A stretch of DNA of 64,000 nucleotides from an uncultured Sphingomonas sp. (GTDB lineage Bacteria > Pseudomonadota > Alphaproteobacteria > Sphingomonadales > Sphingomonadaceae), in contig NZ_CAJXWX010000005.1 of assembly GCF_913062585.1 (NCBI RefSeq), forward strand, positions 62,001 to 126,000, given 5' to 3'. The notes under the pieces are model-generated. The model saw nothing but the letters and a program-made list of their open reading frames with translations. It searched no databases and was not told the origin of the DNA. The position numbers and the translations under genes were made by a program. This document shows positions 37,943 through 46,505 of the stretch, piece by piece; the first letter of the stretch is position 1; every line of letters begins with the position of its first letter.

Positions 37943-37943
37943 A

Positions 37944-38084
37944 CCCAATCCTCCCTATGCGAAGCATGGGGAGGGGGACCGCGCCCGAAGGGCGTGGTGG
38001 AGGGGCACGGCCGGTCCATCTTGCCCCTCCACCATCGCTGGTGCGATGGTCCTCCTCCCCAAGCATAGCTCGGGGAGAATTGGG
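37944..38084. repeat. Large nested palindromic element, copy 2 (type II)
   Basis: The outer ends CCCAATCCTCCC and GGGGAGAATTGGG pair imperfectly. Internal hairpins are CCCTATGCGAAGCATGGGG, GCGCCCGAAGGGCG, CCATCGCTGGTGCGATGG and CCCCAAGCATAGCTCGGGG, with the pairing arms GGTGGAGGGGCA and TGCCCCTCCACC. It separates the convergent valS and kefB genes and may serve as a bidirectional terminator. It is related to the element at 46142 in opposite orientation. Confidence 0.9.
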
Positions 38085-38085
38085 C

Positions 38086-39864
38086 TCACCCCTGTTCCCC
38101 CAATCGCCTCAGCCGCCGGATCCTCGGCTCGCGCTGCAACTGCGCCTCACGCCGGATGACCTGCCGCAATTCGTCGCGCTTTTCGTGGATCGACGCGATC
38201 ACCGGCCCCATCGCGACACCCAGATCGACCAGCACCGCCTCCGACAATTGCAGCGAGCTTTCGAGCGTCTCGGGCACCGCCTCGCTGACGCCCGCCCGGT
38301 AGAGCTCGGTCGCGTGCGCCATGTCACGCGCGCGCGCGATGATCGGCAGGTCGGGGGCAGCCTCTCGAATGCGCCGCGCCAGCCGTACGGTCAGTACCGG
38401 ATCGTCCATCGTCAGGATCAGCGCGCGGGCGGCGGGCAGGTTCAGCCGGTCGACCAGTTCGGCCCGCGCCACGTCACCGAACAGCACCGGATAGCCCGCG
38501 CGCCGCGCTTCGCCGACCGAATCGATATCCGCCTCGACCGCGACATAGGACTGGCCGTGCACAGTCAGCATATCGGCGATCATCTTGCCGACACGGCCAA
38601 AGCCGATGATGACGGTGCGTGCGCCATTTGCTTCCGGCTCCGGCGTAGGCGGGCCGTCGGTGCTGCGCGCCTCGATTCGGCGCGAGATGACGCGCCCCGC
38701 CTTGGCGAGCAGCGGCGTGATGGTCAGGCCGATCGCCGTCACCGTCTGCCAGAAGGCAGCGGTCGAGGGCAGGATCAGCTGCGCCTGCGCGGCCGTGCCG
38801 AGCACGATCAGCGTGGTCTCCGACGGGCTGCCCATCAGCAGCCCCGTTTCCGCCGCGACGCCGCGCCGGGCATGGGCGACGCGCAGCAATAGATAGGTGA
38901 CGAGTGCCTTCACCGCGACGACGCCAACGACGGCCAGCAACAGCGAATCCCAGTTCTTGACGATCAGCCGCAGGTCCAGGCTCATGCCGACCGTGATCAG
39001 GAACACGCCGAGCGCCAGCCCCTTGAAGGGGGCGGTCATCACCTCGACCTCCGAATGATATTCGGTTTCCGCGATCAGTAGCCCGGCGAGCAGCGCGCCG
39101 ACGATCGGCGATAGCCCGGCGGCGGTCGTCGCGACGCTGGCGACGATCACGACCAGCAGGGAGGCGGCAAGGAACAATTCGGGGCTTTTCGTGCGCGCCG
39201 CCTGGGCGAAGAGGCGTGGCAGGACGAGCTTGCCGCCCAGATACATGGCGACGACGGTCACCCCGCCACGCAGCGCGACGCCCGCAATCCCGACCCAGCC
39301 CTCGTCGCTGGCGGTCGGCGCCATCGCGCCCAGTGCAAAGATGATCGGGACGAGCGCCAGATCCTCGAACAGCAGCATCGCGAAGGCCCCGCGCCCGACC
39401 GGACTGGTTGTCCCGACCAGCGGCAGCACCAGCGCGGTCGAGGACAGGGTCAGCGCCAGGCCAAGCCCTATTGCCCCGGCCCAGCCCTGGCCGAGCAGGT
39501 GCAGCGCGATCCCGATCAGCGTCGCCGAGCCGATCAACTCCGCCGCGCCGGTGCCGAACACCAGCCGTCGCATTGCCCAAAGCCTGCGAAAGGACAGCTC
39601 CAAGCCAATGGAAAAAAGCAATAAGATGATGCCGAACTCGGCAAAGGGCTCGATCGATTCCGGGTTGGAGATGGTCAGATAATAGAGCCACGGCGCATGG
39701 GGTACGAGCGCCCCCAATCCGGCCGGGCCGACCAGCAGGCCGACCAGGATGAACCCGATCACCGGGCTCACCCGGAAACGCGCAAAGGCCGGGATGACGA
39801 TCCCCGCCGAACCGAGGATGACGAGGGCGTCGGAGAAACCCTGATTGTCCAGCCGAAGTGCCAT
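38086..39864 (-). CDS. Monovalent cation:proton antiporter, KefB/CPA2 type with RCK-N domain
   Basis: A 592-residue membrane protein. About twelve or thirteen transmembrane helices (residues 10-390) form a CPA2 exchanger core. The conserved membrane motifs LFSIGLELSFRRLW, LSSTALVLPL, LLFEDLALVPI and LLIAETEYHSEVE are visible. A cytosolic TrkA-N/RCK nucleotide-binding domain (about 415-535) begins TVIIGFGRVGKMIADML. Such proteins exchange K+ for H+ and are gated by NAD(H) or glutathione adducts. The C-terminal 50 residues are a charged helix. It probably protects against electrophiles or alkaline pH; which Kef subtype it belongs to is not decided by sequence alone. Confidence 0.92.
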   Translation of the reverse strand: MALRLDNQGFSDALVILGSAGIVIPAFARFRVSPVIGFILVGLLVGPAGLGALVPHAPWLYYLTISNPESIEPFAEFGIILLLFSIGLELSFRRLWAMRRLVFGTGAAELIGSATLIGIALHLLGQGWAGAIGLGLALTLSSTALVLPLVGTTSPVGRGAFAMLLFEDLALVPIIFALGAMAPTASDEGWVGIAGVALRGGVTVVAMYLGGKLVLPRLFAQAARTKSPELFLAASLLVVIVASVATTAAGLSPIVGALLAGLLIAETEYHSEVEVMTAPFKGLALGVFLITVGMSLDLRLIVKNWDSLLLAVVGVVAVKALVTYLLLRVAHARRGVAAETGLLMGSPSETTLIVLGTAAQAQLILPSTAAFWQTVTAIGLTITPLLAKAGRVISRRIEARSTDGPPTPEPEANGARTVIIGFGRVGKMIADMLTVHGQSYVAVEADIDSVGEARRAGYPVLFGDVARAELVDRLNLPAARALILTMDDPVLTVRLARRIREAAPDLPIIARARDMAHATELYRAGVSEAVPETLESSLQLSEAVLVDLGVAMGPVIASIHEKRDELRQVIRREAQLQREPRIRRLRRLGEQG

Positions 39865-39976
39865 GGCGACAGACTAGCCCGGCTTTGCCGCATTTGTCAG
39901 GTCGTTAATCCGACAAAACGACGATGGGGCGATTCGTCCAATGCGCGCGGACGGAACGCAAGGTTAGGGCCCGGGG

Positions 39977-40426
39977 ATGATCCGATACCCCGCCTCGTTC
40001 GCCGCCGTGATCCTGTCCTGCCTCATGCTGGCCGCATGCGGCGATGACGGTCGGGCGGAGCGGCTGAAGGCGGCGGGCCCCAACCCGTCGCTGGATGCGC
40101 TGATGCGGGTCGCCGATGCCGATGCGGGGGCGCGGACCTTTGGCCAGTGCCTCGCCTGTCACACCATCGGCAAGGGTGAACTGGATCGCGCCGGGCCGAA
40201 TTTGCACGGCGTCATGGGCAAGCCTGTCGCGGGCGCCAGCGATCGGTTCGGCTACACCGCTGCACTGATGAAGGTCGGCGGCCATTGGGACCGGGCGACG
40301 ATGAACCGTTGGCTGACCGCTCCGCAGCGTTTCGCGCCAGGGACGAAGATGACCTTCCCCGGCTTGCCCGATCCGCTCGCGCGGGCGGATGTGATTGCGT
40401 ATCTGGAGCGGGAAGGGCGGGAGTAG
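39977..40426 (+). CDS. Lipoprotein-type c-type cytochrome (cytochrome c2-like)
   Basis: A 149-residue monohaem cytochrome c. The N terminus ends in a lipobox (LMLAACGDD), so it should be lipid-anchored in the envelope instead of free in the periplasm. The haem site is CLACHTIG (about residue 58-65) and the likely axial Met lies in PGTKMTFPG (about 125). The pattern GPNLHGVMGK and FGYTAALMK is that of class I c2/c-552 cytochromes, which carry electrons between the bc1 complex and terminal oxidase. It is divergent from the antiporter and convergent with icd, so it is probably transcribed alone. Confidence 0.9.
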   Translation: MIRYPASFAAVILSCLMLAACGDDGRAERLKAAGPNPSLDALMRVADADAGARTFGQCLACHTIGKGELDRAGPNLHGVMGKPVAGASDRFGYTAALMKVGGHWDRATMNRWLTAPQRFAPGTKMTFPGLPDPLARADVIAYLEREGRE

Positions 40427-40451
40427 CCGGACCGGGAAGGCGGGGCGTGCG

Positions 40452-40610
40452 CTTCGACTTCGCTCAGCGTGAACGGGGGTGAGGGACGGGGCGCCCGCAA
40501 TTTCCCACATCCGTTCGGCCTGAGCGTAGTCGAAGGCCACGCGGGAACCTCTCCAAGGCCGATCTGGCGGCCGGATTCCCTTGTCTTCGACGTCGCTCAG
40601 GCTGAACGGG
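40452..40610. repeat. Cluster of three short palindromic repeats (TTCGAC..CGCTCAG..GAACGG)
   Basis: Three copies of a 26-27 bp repeat lie at 40452-40477 (+), 40511-40536 (-) and 40584-40610 (+). The shared core is CTTCGACnnCGCTCAG followed by a variable pair and TGAACGGG. The alternating orientation lets neighbours pair into hairpins, as in REP/BIME elements. A second cluster is at 46291-46366. They fill the gap between the cytochrome gene and icd. Confidence 0.85.
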
Positions 40611-40624
40611 CGCAGAAGCGGAGC

Positions 40625-40660
40625 CAAAAAAAGGGCCCGGAAGCAATGCCTCCGAGCCCC
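40625..40660 (-). terminator. Rho-independent terminator of icd
   Basis: On the minus strand GGGCTCGGAGGC-ATT-GCTTCCGGGCCC forms a 12-bp stem with two G-T wobbles, followed by TTTTTTT. It lies about 23 bp after the icd stop codon and is the clearest intrinsic terminator in the window. Confidence 0.9.
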
Positions 40661-40682
40661 TTCTTAACCAGCGATGGCAGGA

Positions 40683-41903
40683 TTACTGCCAGTTCGCCAT
40701 CGCGGTTTCGAGGTTGACGCGGATCGCCTCGAAGAACTGCTCGGTGGTCATCCAGGGCTGGTCCGGGCCGATCAGGATGGCGAGGTCCTTGGTCATCTGG
40801 CCATTCTCGACGGTCTGGACGCAGACCTTTTCCAGCGTCTCGGCGAAGCGGACGACGTCGGGGGTGTTGTCGAACTTGCCGCGATACTTCAGGCCGCCGG
40901 TCCAGGCGAAGATCGACGCGATCGGGTTGGTCGAGGTCGCCTTGCCCTGCTGGTGCTGGCGATAGTGGCGGGTGACGGTGCCGTGCGCCGCTTCCGCCTC
41001 GATCGTCTTGCCGTCCGGGGTCATCAGCACCGAGGTCATCAGGCCCAGCGAGCCGAAACCCTGCGCGACGGTGTCCGACTGCACGTCGCCGTCATAGTTC
41101 TTGCAGGCCCAGACGAACTCGCCGTGCCACTTCAGGGCGGAGGCGACCATGTCGTCGATCAGGCGGTGCTGATATTCGATGCCTGCCGCCTTGAACTGCT
41201 CGGCGAATTCGGCGTCGAACACTTCCTGGAAGATGTCCTTGAAGCGGCCGTCATAGGCCTTCAGGATGGTGTTCTTGGTCGACAGATAGACCGGCCAGCC
41301 GCGGTTCAGGCCATAGTTCATCGAGGCGCGCGCGAAGTCGCGGATCGACTCGTCGAGATTGTACATGCCCATGGCGACGCCGGCCGCCGGGAAGTTGAAC
41401 ACCTCCTCTTCGATCGATTCGCCATTCTCGCCTTCCCACTTCAGGGTCAGCTTGCCCTTGCCGGGCACCTTGAAGTCGGTCGCCTTATACTGGTCGCCGA
41501 AGGCGTGACGGCCGACCACGATCGGATGGGTCCAGCCGGGGACGAGGCGGGGAACGTTCTTGATGACGATCGGCTCGCGGAACACCACGCCGCCCAGGAT
41601 GTTGCGGATCGTGCCGTTGGGCGACTTCCACATCTTCTTCAGGCCGAATTCCTCGACGCGCTGTTCGTCGGGGGTGATGGTCGCGCACTTGATCGCGACG
41701 CCGTACTTCTGCGTGGCATGGGCGCTGTCGATCGTCACCTGGTCGCTGGTCGCGTCGCGGTTCTCGACCGACAGATCGAAATAGGCCAGCTCGATGTCGA
41801 GATACGGCTTGATCAGGCGCTCGCGAATCCATTCCCAGATGATCCGGGTCATTTCGTCGCCGTCGATCTCCACGACGGGGGTGTTTACCTTGATCTTCGC
41901 CAT
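40683..41903 (-). CDS. icd: NADP-dependent isocitrate dehydrogenase
   Basis: A 406-residue TCA-cycle enzyme that converts isocitrate to 2-oxoglutarate and CO2 with NADPH formation. The sequence belongs to the homodimeric, eukaryote-like class ([20 protein letters not shown] at the N terminus), not the E. coli type. Visible signatures are [19 protein letters not shown] for isocitrate binding, the metal- and substrate-binding [20 protein letters not shown], and [17 protein letters not shown] for NADP. The gene has its own terminator downstream and is divergent from psd across 143 bp. Confidence 0.97.
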   Translation of the reverse strand: MAKIKVNTPVVEIDGDEMTRIIWEWIRERLIKPYLDIELAYFDLSVENRDATSDQVTIDSAHATQKYGVAIKCATITPDEQRVEEFGLKKMWKSPNGTIRNILGGVVFREPIVIKNVPRLVPGWTHPIVVGRHAFGDQYKATDFKVPGKGKLTLKWEGENGESIEEEVFNFPAAGVAMGMYNLDESIRDFARASMNYGLNRGWPVYLSTKNTILKAYDGRFKDIFQEVFDAEFAEQFKAAGIEYQHRLIDDMVASALKWHGEFVWACKNYDGDVQSDTVAQGFGSLGLMTSVLMTPDGKTIEAEAAHGTVTRHYRQHQQGKATSTNPIASIFAWTGGLKYRGKFDNTPDVVRFAETLEKVCVQTVENGQMTKDLAILIGPDQPWMTTEQFFEAIRVNLETAMANWQ

Positions 41904-42046
41904 ATGCGCATCCTTCAGATTAGGCAGGTTTGGGCAAGCGTCTAGGGGAGGGGGCGCGGCGGATCAACCACCCTGCACGTCATGGGAAAGGGCCGGGGCG
42001 AACCGAAAAGATTGTGCGATGGCCGGTGGACAGGTAGACAGGCCCG

Positions 42047-42769
42047 ATGCCTTCGCTTGAAAAGCCTCCCGTCGCGACCACCACCGTCAAGTGGCGCTTT
42101 CCCGCCGTCCATCCCGAGGGGCGCAAATATGTGCTGATCGGGGTGGGCCTGACCCTGATCGCCACGGTGATCACCAAGATCCTGTTCTGGCCATTCGTCG
42201 GCCTGTGCATCTGGATCGCCGCCTTCTTTCGCGATCCGGTGCGCACCACGCCGCAGGGCGACGATCTGATCGTCGCCCCCGCCGACGGTCTCGTCACCAT
42301 GATCCAGCGCGTGGCCATTCCGCGCGAGCTGGTCGGCGAGCTGGGCGAGGCGCCGCTGGTCCGCGTGTCGATCTTCATGTCGGTGTTCGACGTGCACATC
42401 AATCGCACGCCGGTCGCGGGCATTATCCGCCAGGTCGTCTATATCTCGGGCAAGTTCCTGAATGCCGACCTGGACAAGGCGTCGGACGAGAATGAGCGCC
42501 AGCATTTCGTGGTCGAGGGGCGTGATGGTCGCAAATACGGCTTCACCCAGATCGCGGGTCTGGTCGCGCGCCGCATCGTCGGTTTCGTCAAGCCTGGGGA
42601 TATGGTCGCCGCCGGCCAGCGCGTCGGTCTGATCCGCTTCGGCAGCCGTGTCGACGTGTATCTGCCCGACGATGTCACGCCGCAGGTCTGCCTGGGCCAG
42701 CGCTCGGTGGCGGGCGAGACCGTCTTGGGTCGAGTCGGCGGCAAGCCGATGACCGGCATCGCGCAATAA
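42047..42769 (+). CDS. psd: Phosphatidylserine decarboxylase proenzyme
   Basis: A 240-residue inner-membrane enzyme that turns phosphatidylserine into phosphatidylethanolamine. It is the short bacterial type. One or two N-terminal hydrophobic segments (about 23-55) are followed by [19 protein letters not shown] and, near residue 205, [12 protein letters not shown]. The Gly-Ser in FGS is the self-cleavage site that makes the pyruvoyl cofactor. The next gene, pssA, makes its substrate and starts 11 bp after this stop, so the pair forms a two-gene PE synthesis operon. Confidence 0.95.
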   Translation: MPSLEKPPVATTTVKWRFPAVHPEGRKYVLIGVGLTLIATVITKILFWPFVGLCIWIAAFFRDPVRTTPQGDDLIVAPADGLVTMIQRVAIPRELVGELGEAPLVRVSIFMSVFDVHINRTPVAGIIRQVVYISGKFLNADLDKASDENERQHFVVEGRDGRKYGFTQIAGLVARRIVGFVKPGDMVAAGQRVGLIRFGSRVDVYLPDDVTPQVCLGQRSVAGETVLGRVGGKPMTGIAQ

Positions 42770-42779
42770 GTCCTCGTTC

Positions 42780-43604
42780 ATGGTCATGCCCCCCCGTTTC
42801 GCACGTCGCGGTGTCGCCGGTGCACCGCCCCGTGGTCTTCCGCTTCGGGCGATCGCGCCCAATGCGGTGACGGCGCTTGCCCTGGTGTCGGGGCTGACGG
42901 GCGTGAAGTTCGCGATCGCCGGATCGTGGGAGGCGGCGGTGACGATGATCATGGTCGCCGCCATACTCGATGGACTGGATGGGCGGATCGCCCGCCTGTT
43001 GCGTGGCGAAAGCCGGTTTGGCGCCGAACTCGATTCGCTCTCGGACGCCATCTCCTTCGGTGTCGCGCCCGCGCTGATCCTCTATCTCTGGTCGCTCGAG
43101 AATCTGCCGCGCATCGGCTGGATCTGCGCGGTGCTACAAGCCGTGTTCTGCGCCCTGCGGCTGGCGCGGTTCAATTCACAGCTCGATGTCACCGACCAGC
43201 CGCGCAAGACGGCGGGCTTCTTCACCGGCGTTCCCGCACCGGCGGGGGCCGGCCTGGCGATGTTGCCGCTTTATTTGTGGTTCTGGACCGGCGAGCCGAT
43301 TTTCGCATCGCCCTATATCGTTGCGCCCTGGGTCGCGCTGATTGCACTGCTGATGGTGTCCAGCGTCGCAACCCTGTCCTGGACCTCTTTCCGCCTGCGC
43401 CGCAATGTGCGGTTCGAGGCGCTGGCGATCATCGTGCTGGTCGGTGTGGCATTGATCTCCGCCCCTTGGCACGCCCTGACTGCGCTATGCCTGGCCTATC
43501 TGGCGAGCATCCCGTTCACGATGCTCGCCTATGCCAGAGTCAAGCGGCAGCGCGGCGGCGGGCCAGCGGCGAAGGCACCGGCGAACCCGCCGCCCAGCGC
43601 CTGA
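42780..43604 (+). CDS. pssA: CDP-diacylglycerol-serine O-phosphatidyltransferase
   Basis: A 274-residue membrane enzyme of the CDP-alcohol phosphatidyltransferase family that joins CDP-diacylglycerol and L-serine to phosphatidylserine. The catalytic motif D-G-x2-A-R-x8-G-x3-D-x3-D is seen as DGLDGRIARLLRGESR followed by FGAELDSLSD. About seven hydrophobic segments follow. It acts just before Psd, encoded upstream, and its CDP-diacylglycerol comes from CdsA (48547). The 3' end overlaps a small convergent membrane-protein gene by 65 bp. Confidence 0.95.
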   Translation: MVMPPRFARRGVAGAPPRGLPLRAIAPNAVTALALVSGLTGVKFAIAGSWEAAVTMIMVAAILDGLDGRIARLLRGESRFGAELDSLSDAISFGVAPALILYLWSLENLPRIGWICAVLQAVFCALRLARFNSQLDVTDQPRKTAGFFTGVPAPAGAGLAMLPLYLWFWTGEPIFASPYIVAPWVALIALLMVSSVATLSWTSFRLRRNVRFEALAIIVLVGVALISAPWHALTALCLAYLASIPFTMLAYARVKRQRGGGPAAKAPANPPPSA

Positions 43605-43779
43605 CGGCGATACGGCGCTCGGCAACGACCAGCGTCGCCAGCGGGGTGAAAGCGGGTTCGACATGACCGGTCGCCAGATGCAGGATGCGGCGCCATTGCG
43701 GCGCGATCATCATCGCGATCGTCGCGATTGCGGCGACCAGGGCCCCCGTGAAAACCAGAACACTCACCACGATCATCAT
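43540..43779 (-). CDS. Small one-helix membrane protein, unknown function
   Basis: A predicted 79-residue protein that opens MMIVVSVLVFTGALVAAIAT (one transmembrane helix), followed by a cytosolic tail with LATLVVAERRIAVRRWA. The start at 43779 has a perfect AGGAGG eight or nine bases upstream (plus-strand 43788-43793). That is strong support for a real gene, although the frame continues further upstream. It overlaps the end of pssA by 65 bp in the opposite direction. No family is recognised with confidence, but I have the impression that similar small proteins with an AERRxAVRRW motif occur in sphingomonads. Confidence 0.6.
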   Translation of the reverse strand: MMIVVSVLVFTGALVAAIATIAMMIAPQWRRILHLATGHVEPAFTPLATLVVAERRIAVRRWAAGSPVPSPLARRRAAA

Positions 43780-43956
43780 GATGTCCGCCTCCTGCCTGAC
43801 CATACGGACCGGCAAATTAACCGGACCGTAACCCTTTGGAATTTCGTCCGGTTCCGTCATCGTCACCGCGACAACAGGTCGAGCCGTGCCATTTTCGTGA
43901 CGTTGCGAAGCCGATTTGCGACGATCAACCTGCATTCCCTGTTGTGATCTCTCTAT

Positions 43957-43971
43957 GTTCCGAACATGTTC
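43957..43971. promoter_or_regulatory. LexA-box-like motif GTTC-N7-GTTC
   Basis: The sequence GTTCCGAACATGTTC fits the alphaproteobacterial LexA (SOS) consensus GTTC-N7-GTTC exactly and is intergenic. Eight fixed bases would occur by chance about twice in a window of this size, and no SOS gene is adjacent, so support is weak. A possible 17-codon reading frame begins just downstream. Confidence 0.3.
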
Positions 43972-44015
43972 TCGAGTCAATGGGAGCTGGAACAAAAGTG
44001 AACGTCATTGTTCGC

Positions 44016-44044
44016 TTGCAATGGGGGGCGTGATCGTCTAAGCG
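44016..44044 (+). promoter_or_regulatory. Candidate rpsB promoter
   Basis: TTGCAA (44016-44021), a 17-base spacer and TAAGCG (44039-44044) form a sigma-70-like pair about 100 bp before rpsB. The -10 is poor by E. coli standards, but a similar TTGCCC-N17-TAAGGT pair lies before pyrH at 46443-46471. Confidence 0.35.
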
Positions 44045-44147
44045 CCCGCCCCTCAACACCGCATGGGAAGCATCATATTTCGGTGCGCATGGGCTTCGCC
44101 CGCCGCGTCATCCGCTTCCCAGAGGCCTAACCGGAAGGAATTATCTT

Positions 44148-44957
44148 ATGGCGGCACCCGTCGTCACCATGCAGCAGCTGGTCGAGACCGGCGCGCACTT
44201 CGGCCACCAGACCCACCGCTGGAACCCGAAGATGAAGCCCTACATCTTTGGCGACCGCAACGGCGTCCACATCCTCGACCTGTCGCAGACCGTGCCGCTC
44301 TTCGCGCGCGCTCTCGAGTTCATCAGCTCGACCGTCGCTGGCGGTGGCAAGGTCCTGTTCGTCGGCACCAAGCGCCAGGCGCAGGAGCCGGTCGCCGAGG
44401 CCGCTCGCCGCGCTGGCCAGCACTTCGTCAACCATCGTTGGCTGGGCGGCATGCTCACCAACTGGAAGACGATCTCGAACTCGATCAAGCGCCTCAAGAC
44501 CCTTGAGGAGCAGCTGTCGGGCGACACGCACGGCCTGACCAAGAAGGAAGTGCTGAACCTGACCCGCGAGCGCGACAAGCTCGAGCTGTCGCTGGGCGGC
44601 ATCCGCGACATGGGCGGCATCCCGGACGTGATGTTCGTGATCGACGCCAACAAGGAAGAGCTGGCGATCAAGGAGGCCAACACGCTGGGCATCCCCGTCG
44701 TCGCGATCCTCGATTCGAACGTCTCGCCCGACGGCATCGCGTTCCCGGTTCCCGCGAATGACGACGCCAGCCGCGCGATCCGCCTGTACTGCGAAGCCGT
44801 CGCCATTGCCGCGACCCGTGGCAATAACGAGCAGCAGCGCCGTGGCGGCGCGGACTTTGGCGCTATGGCGGAGCCGCCCGTCGAGGAAGCGCTGACCGTC
44901 GCTCCCGCCGAAACCGCCGAGCAGGCGGTCGAGGCCGAGCGTCAGCTCGACGCCTAA
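44148..44957 (+). CDS. rpsB: Ribosomal protein S2
   Basis: A 269-residue small-subunit ribosomal protein. It starts [20 protein letters not shown] and contains the S2 signatures [19 protein letters not shown] and [15 protein letters not shown]. The C-terminal 35 residues are an acidic Ala- and Glu-rich extension common in alphaproteobacteria. It is the first gene of the rpsB-tsf-pyrH-frr cluster. GGAAGG lies just before the ATG. Confidence 0.98.
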   Translation: MAAPVVTMQQLVETGAHFGHQTHRWNPKMKPYIFGDRNGVHILDLSQTVPLFARALEFISSTVAGGGKVLFVGTKRQAQEPVAEAARRAGQHFVNHRWLGGMLTNWKTISNSIKRLKTLEEQLSGDTHGLTKKEVLNLTRERDKLELSLGGIRDMGGIPDVMFVIDANKEELAIKEANTLGIPVVAILDSNVSPDGIAFPVPANDDASRAIRLYCEAVAIAATRGNNEQQRRGGADFGAMAEPPVEEALTVAPAETAEQAVEAERQLDA

Positions 44958-45001
44958 TCGCGTGACACGGCCCCGCGATGCGGGCGGGGCGATCATCGAC
45001 C

Positions 45002-45081
45002 GGGGGGGGGGCATCCCTCCGGTCGGTGACATCGGCTTGACATGCAAGCCGTGCTAAGGGCCGCCTCCGATGGGGCGGCCC
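45002..45081. other. G10 tract and hairpin in the rpsB-tsf gap
   Basis: Positions 45002-45011 are ten consecutive G residues. Further on, GGGCCGCC (45058-45065) and GGCGGCCC (45074-45081) form a perfect 8-bp stem with an 8-base loop, 37 bp before the tsf start. A second hairpin (GCCCCGC/GCGGGGC) sits just after rpsB. These may set the ratio of rpsB and tsf transcripts. There is no T run, so they are not classical terminators. Confidence 0.5.
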
Positions 45082-45118
45082 TACCCGCATCCCCCTTTTC
45101 AGACAGAGGATTGAGACA

Positions 45119-46054
45119 ATGGCCGATATCACCGCAGCGATGGTCAAGGACCTGCGCGAAAAGAGCGGCGCGGGCATGATGGACTGCAAGAAGGCGCTGG
45201 CCGAAGCGAATGGCGACATGGACGCCGCGCTGGACTGGCTGCGCACGAAGGGCCTGGCGGCCGCGCAGAAGAAGTCGAGCCGTACCGCAGCCGAAGGTCT
45301 GGTCGGCGTCGCCACCAGCGGCACCGTGGGTGCTGCCGTCGAAGTGAACTCGGAAACCGACTTCGTCGCCAAGAACGACCAGTTCCAGGCGTTCGTGAAG
45401 GACGTGACGGACATCGCGCTGAAGACCAGCGACGACATCGAGGCGCTGAAGAACGAAGCGATGCCGCAGGGCGGCACCGTCGCCGAAGTGCTGACCAACA
45501 ATGTCGCGACGATTGGTGAGAACCAGTCGCTGCGTCGCGCCAAGCGCCTGGAAGTGTCGAAGGGCGCCGTCGTGTCCTATGTCCACAACCAGCAGGCGCC
45601 GGGCCTGGGCAAGATCGGCGTGCTGGTCGCGTTGGAATCGGAAGCGGCCGACGACGTCCTGCAGTCGCTGGGCCGTCAGCTGGCGATGCACATCGCAGCT
45701 GCCTTCCCCAAGGCGCTGAACGAGGAAGACCTGGACGAGGCCGAGATCGAGCGTGAGCGCGCGATCGCGACCGAAAAGGCCGCCGAATCGGGCAAGCCCG
45801 CCGACATCATCGCCAAGATGGTCGAAGGCTCGATCGCCAAGTACCGCAAGGAGCACGCGCTGGTCAGCCAGCTGTTCGTGATCGACGGCAAGACCAAGAT
45901 CAGCGACGTCGTGGCGAAGGCCGGCAAGGACGCCGGTGCCGAGATCAAGCTGGTGGACTATGTCCGCTTCCAGCTGGGCGAAGGCATCGAGAAGGAAGCG
46001 TCGGACTTCGCGGCCGAAGTGGCCGCCGCGTCGGGCGTTCCGCAGAAGGCGTAA
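45119..46054 (+). CDS. tsf: Translation elongation factor Ts
   Basis: A 311-residue guanine-nucleotide exchange factor that reloads EF-Tu with GTP. It has the N-terminal UBA-like domain with the signature [16 protein letters not shown], the [16 protein letters not shown] motif that contacts EF-Tu, and the two-lobed core ending in [14 protein letters not shown]. The length fits the family. It follows rpsB by 161 bp. A perfect 9-bp hairpin and a second terminator-like hairpin lie just after the stop. Confidence 0.98.
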   Translation: MADITAAMVKDLREKSGAGMMDCKKALAEANGDMDAALDWLRTKGLAAAQKKSSRTAAEGLVGVATSGTVGAAVEVNSETDFVAKNDQFQAFVKDVTDIALKTSDDIEALKNEAMPQGGTVAEVLTNNVATIGENQSLRRAKRLEVSKGAVVSYVHNQQAPGLGKIGVLVALESEAADDVLQSLGRQLAMHIAAAFPKALNEEDLDEAEIERERAIATEKAAESGKPADIIAKMVEGSIAKYRKEHALVSQLFVIDGKTKISDVVAKAGKDAGAEIKLVDYVRFQLGEGIEKEASDFAAEVAAASGVPQKA

Positions 46055-46061
46055 TTCCCAA

Positions 46062-46124
46062 ATCGTCCCATGCTGGGACGATGAGGTAAAGGGGAGTGGC
46101 TGCCGCGAGGTGGCCGCTCCCTTT
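46062..46124 (+). terminator. Two hairpins after tsf, likely terminator
   Basis: ATCGTCCCA-TGC-TGGGACGAT (46062-46082) is a perfect 9-bp stem without a T tail. GGGAGTGGC paired with GCCGCTCCC (46092-46121) follows, with flanking AAAGG and CTTT and a short TTTGCGTTT. Together they probably end the rpsB-tsf transcript and leave pyrH with its own promoter. Confidence 0.6.
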
Positions 46125-46141
46125 GCGTTTGGGCCGTTTCA

Positions 46142-46274
46142 AATCCTCCCCAAGCTGTGCTTGGGGAGGGGGGCCATCGCGTCGGCGATGGTGGAGGGGC
46201 GGACGGATCGGCTATGCCCCTCCACCACGCCCTGCGGGCGCGGTCCCCCTCCCCGAGCAAGCTCAGGGAGGAAT
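46142..46274. repeat. Large nested palindromic element, copy 3 (type II)
   Basis: The element runs from AATCCTCCCC to GGGAGGAAT. Internal hairpins are CCCCAAGCTGTGCTTGGGG, CCATCGCGTCGGCGATGG and the GCGCCC/GGGCGC-type hairpin, with the pairing arms GGTGGAGGGGC and GCCCCTCCACC. It has the same make-up as the element at 37944-38084 but is inverted. It lies in the 450-bp gap between tsf and pyrH. Confidence 0.9.
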
Positions 46275-46290
46275 CAGTATCCCAATCTCG

Positions 46291-46366
46291 GTTCGCCCTG
46301 AGCGAACTCGAAGGGCATGGGCGAGCCGCAGTTCCATGGGCTTCGAGTTCGCTCACCCTGAACGGG
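46291..46366. repeat. Pair of short palindromic repeats, inverted
   Basis: Copies lie at 46291-46316 (-) and 46341-46366 (+). The inner arms TGAGCGAACTCGAAG and CTTCGAGTTCGCTCA are perfect 15-bp inverted repeats, so the pair can fold into one long hairpin. They belong to the same family as the three copies at 40452-40610. The rest of the tsf-pyrH gap holds the pyrH promoter candidate and no gene. Confidence 0.85.
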
Positions 46367-46442
46367 GTTGGTGGCATGGAAGGGGTGTGGCCCGGACGGC
46401 GGCACCGTCTCACGAAAATCCCTGCATCCCGCCGCTCTGTGG

Positions 46443-46471
46443 TTGCCCGCCGCCCGGACGCCGCCTAAGGT
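46443..46471 (+). promoter_or_regulatory. Candidate pyrH promoter
   Basis: TTGCCC (46443-46448), a 17-base spacer and TAAGGT (46466-46471) lie about 35 bp before the pyrH start. The arrangement mirrors the candidate before rpsB. Both -10 elements read TAAG-x-x, so a shared sphingomonad-type -10 is possible. Confidence 0.35.
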
Positions 46472-46505
46472 CCGCGCCACTTTCATGGCCAAGACACGAG
46501 AAACG

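Larger units (their letters stand above)
43780..44147. other. 368-bp intergenic region before rpsB
   Basis: No convincing gene lies here. The region is less GC-rich than its surroundings. It holds the ribosome-binding site of the small membrane protein, a GTTC-N7-GTTC motif (43957-43971), a candidate rpsB promoter (44016-44044) and a leader of about 100 bases before rpsB. The leader ends with GGAAGGAAT as ribosome-binding site. Confidence 0.6.

Noticed and set aside
43990..44003. GAAC-N6-GAAC as a second LexA site
   Set aside because: The spacing is six bases, not the seven required by the alphaproteobacterial LexA consensus.
45026..45060. TTGACA at 45037 as a classical tsf promoter
   Set aside because: No acceptable -10 lies 16-18 bases downstream. 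The nearby TAAGGG is only 12 bases away.
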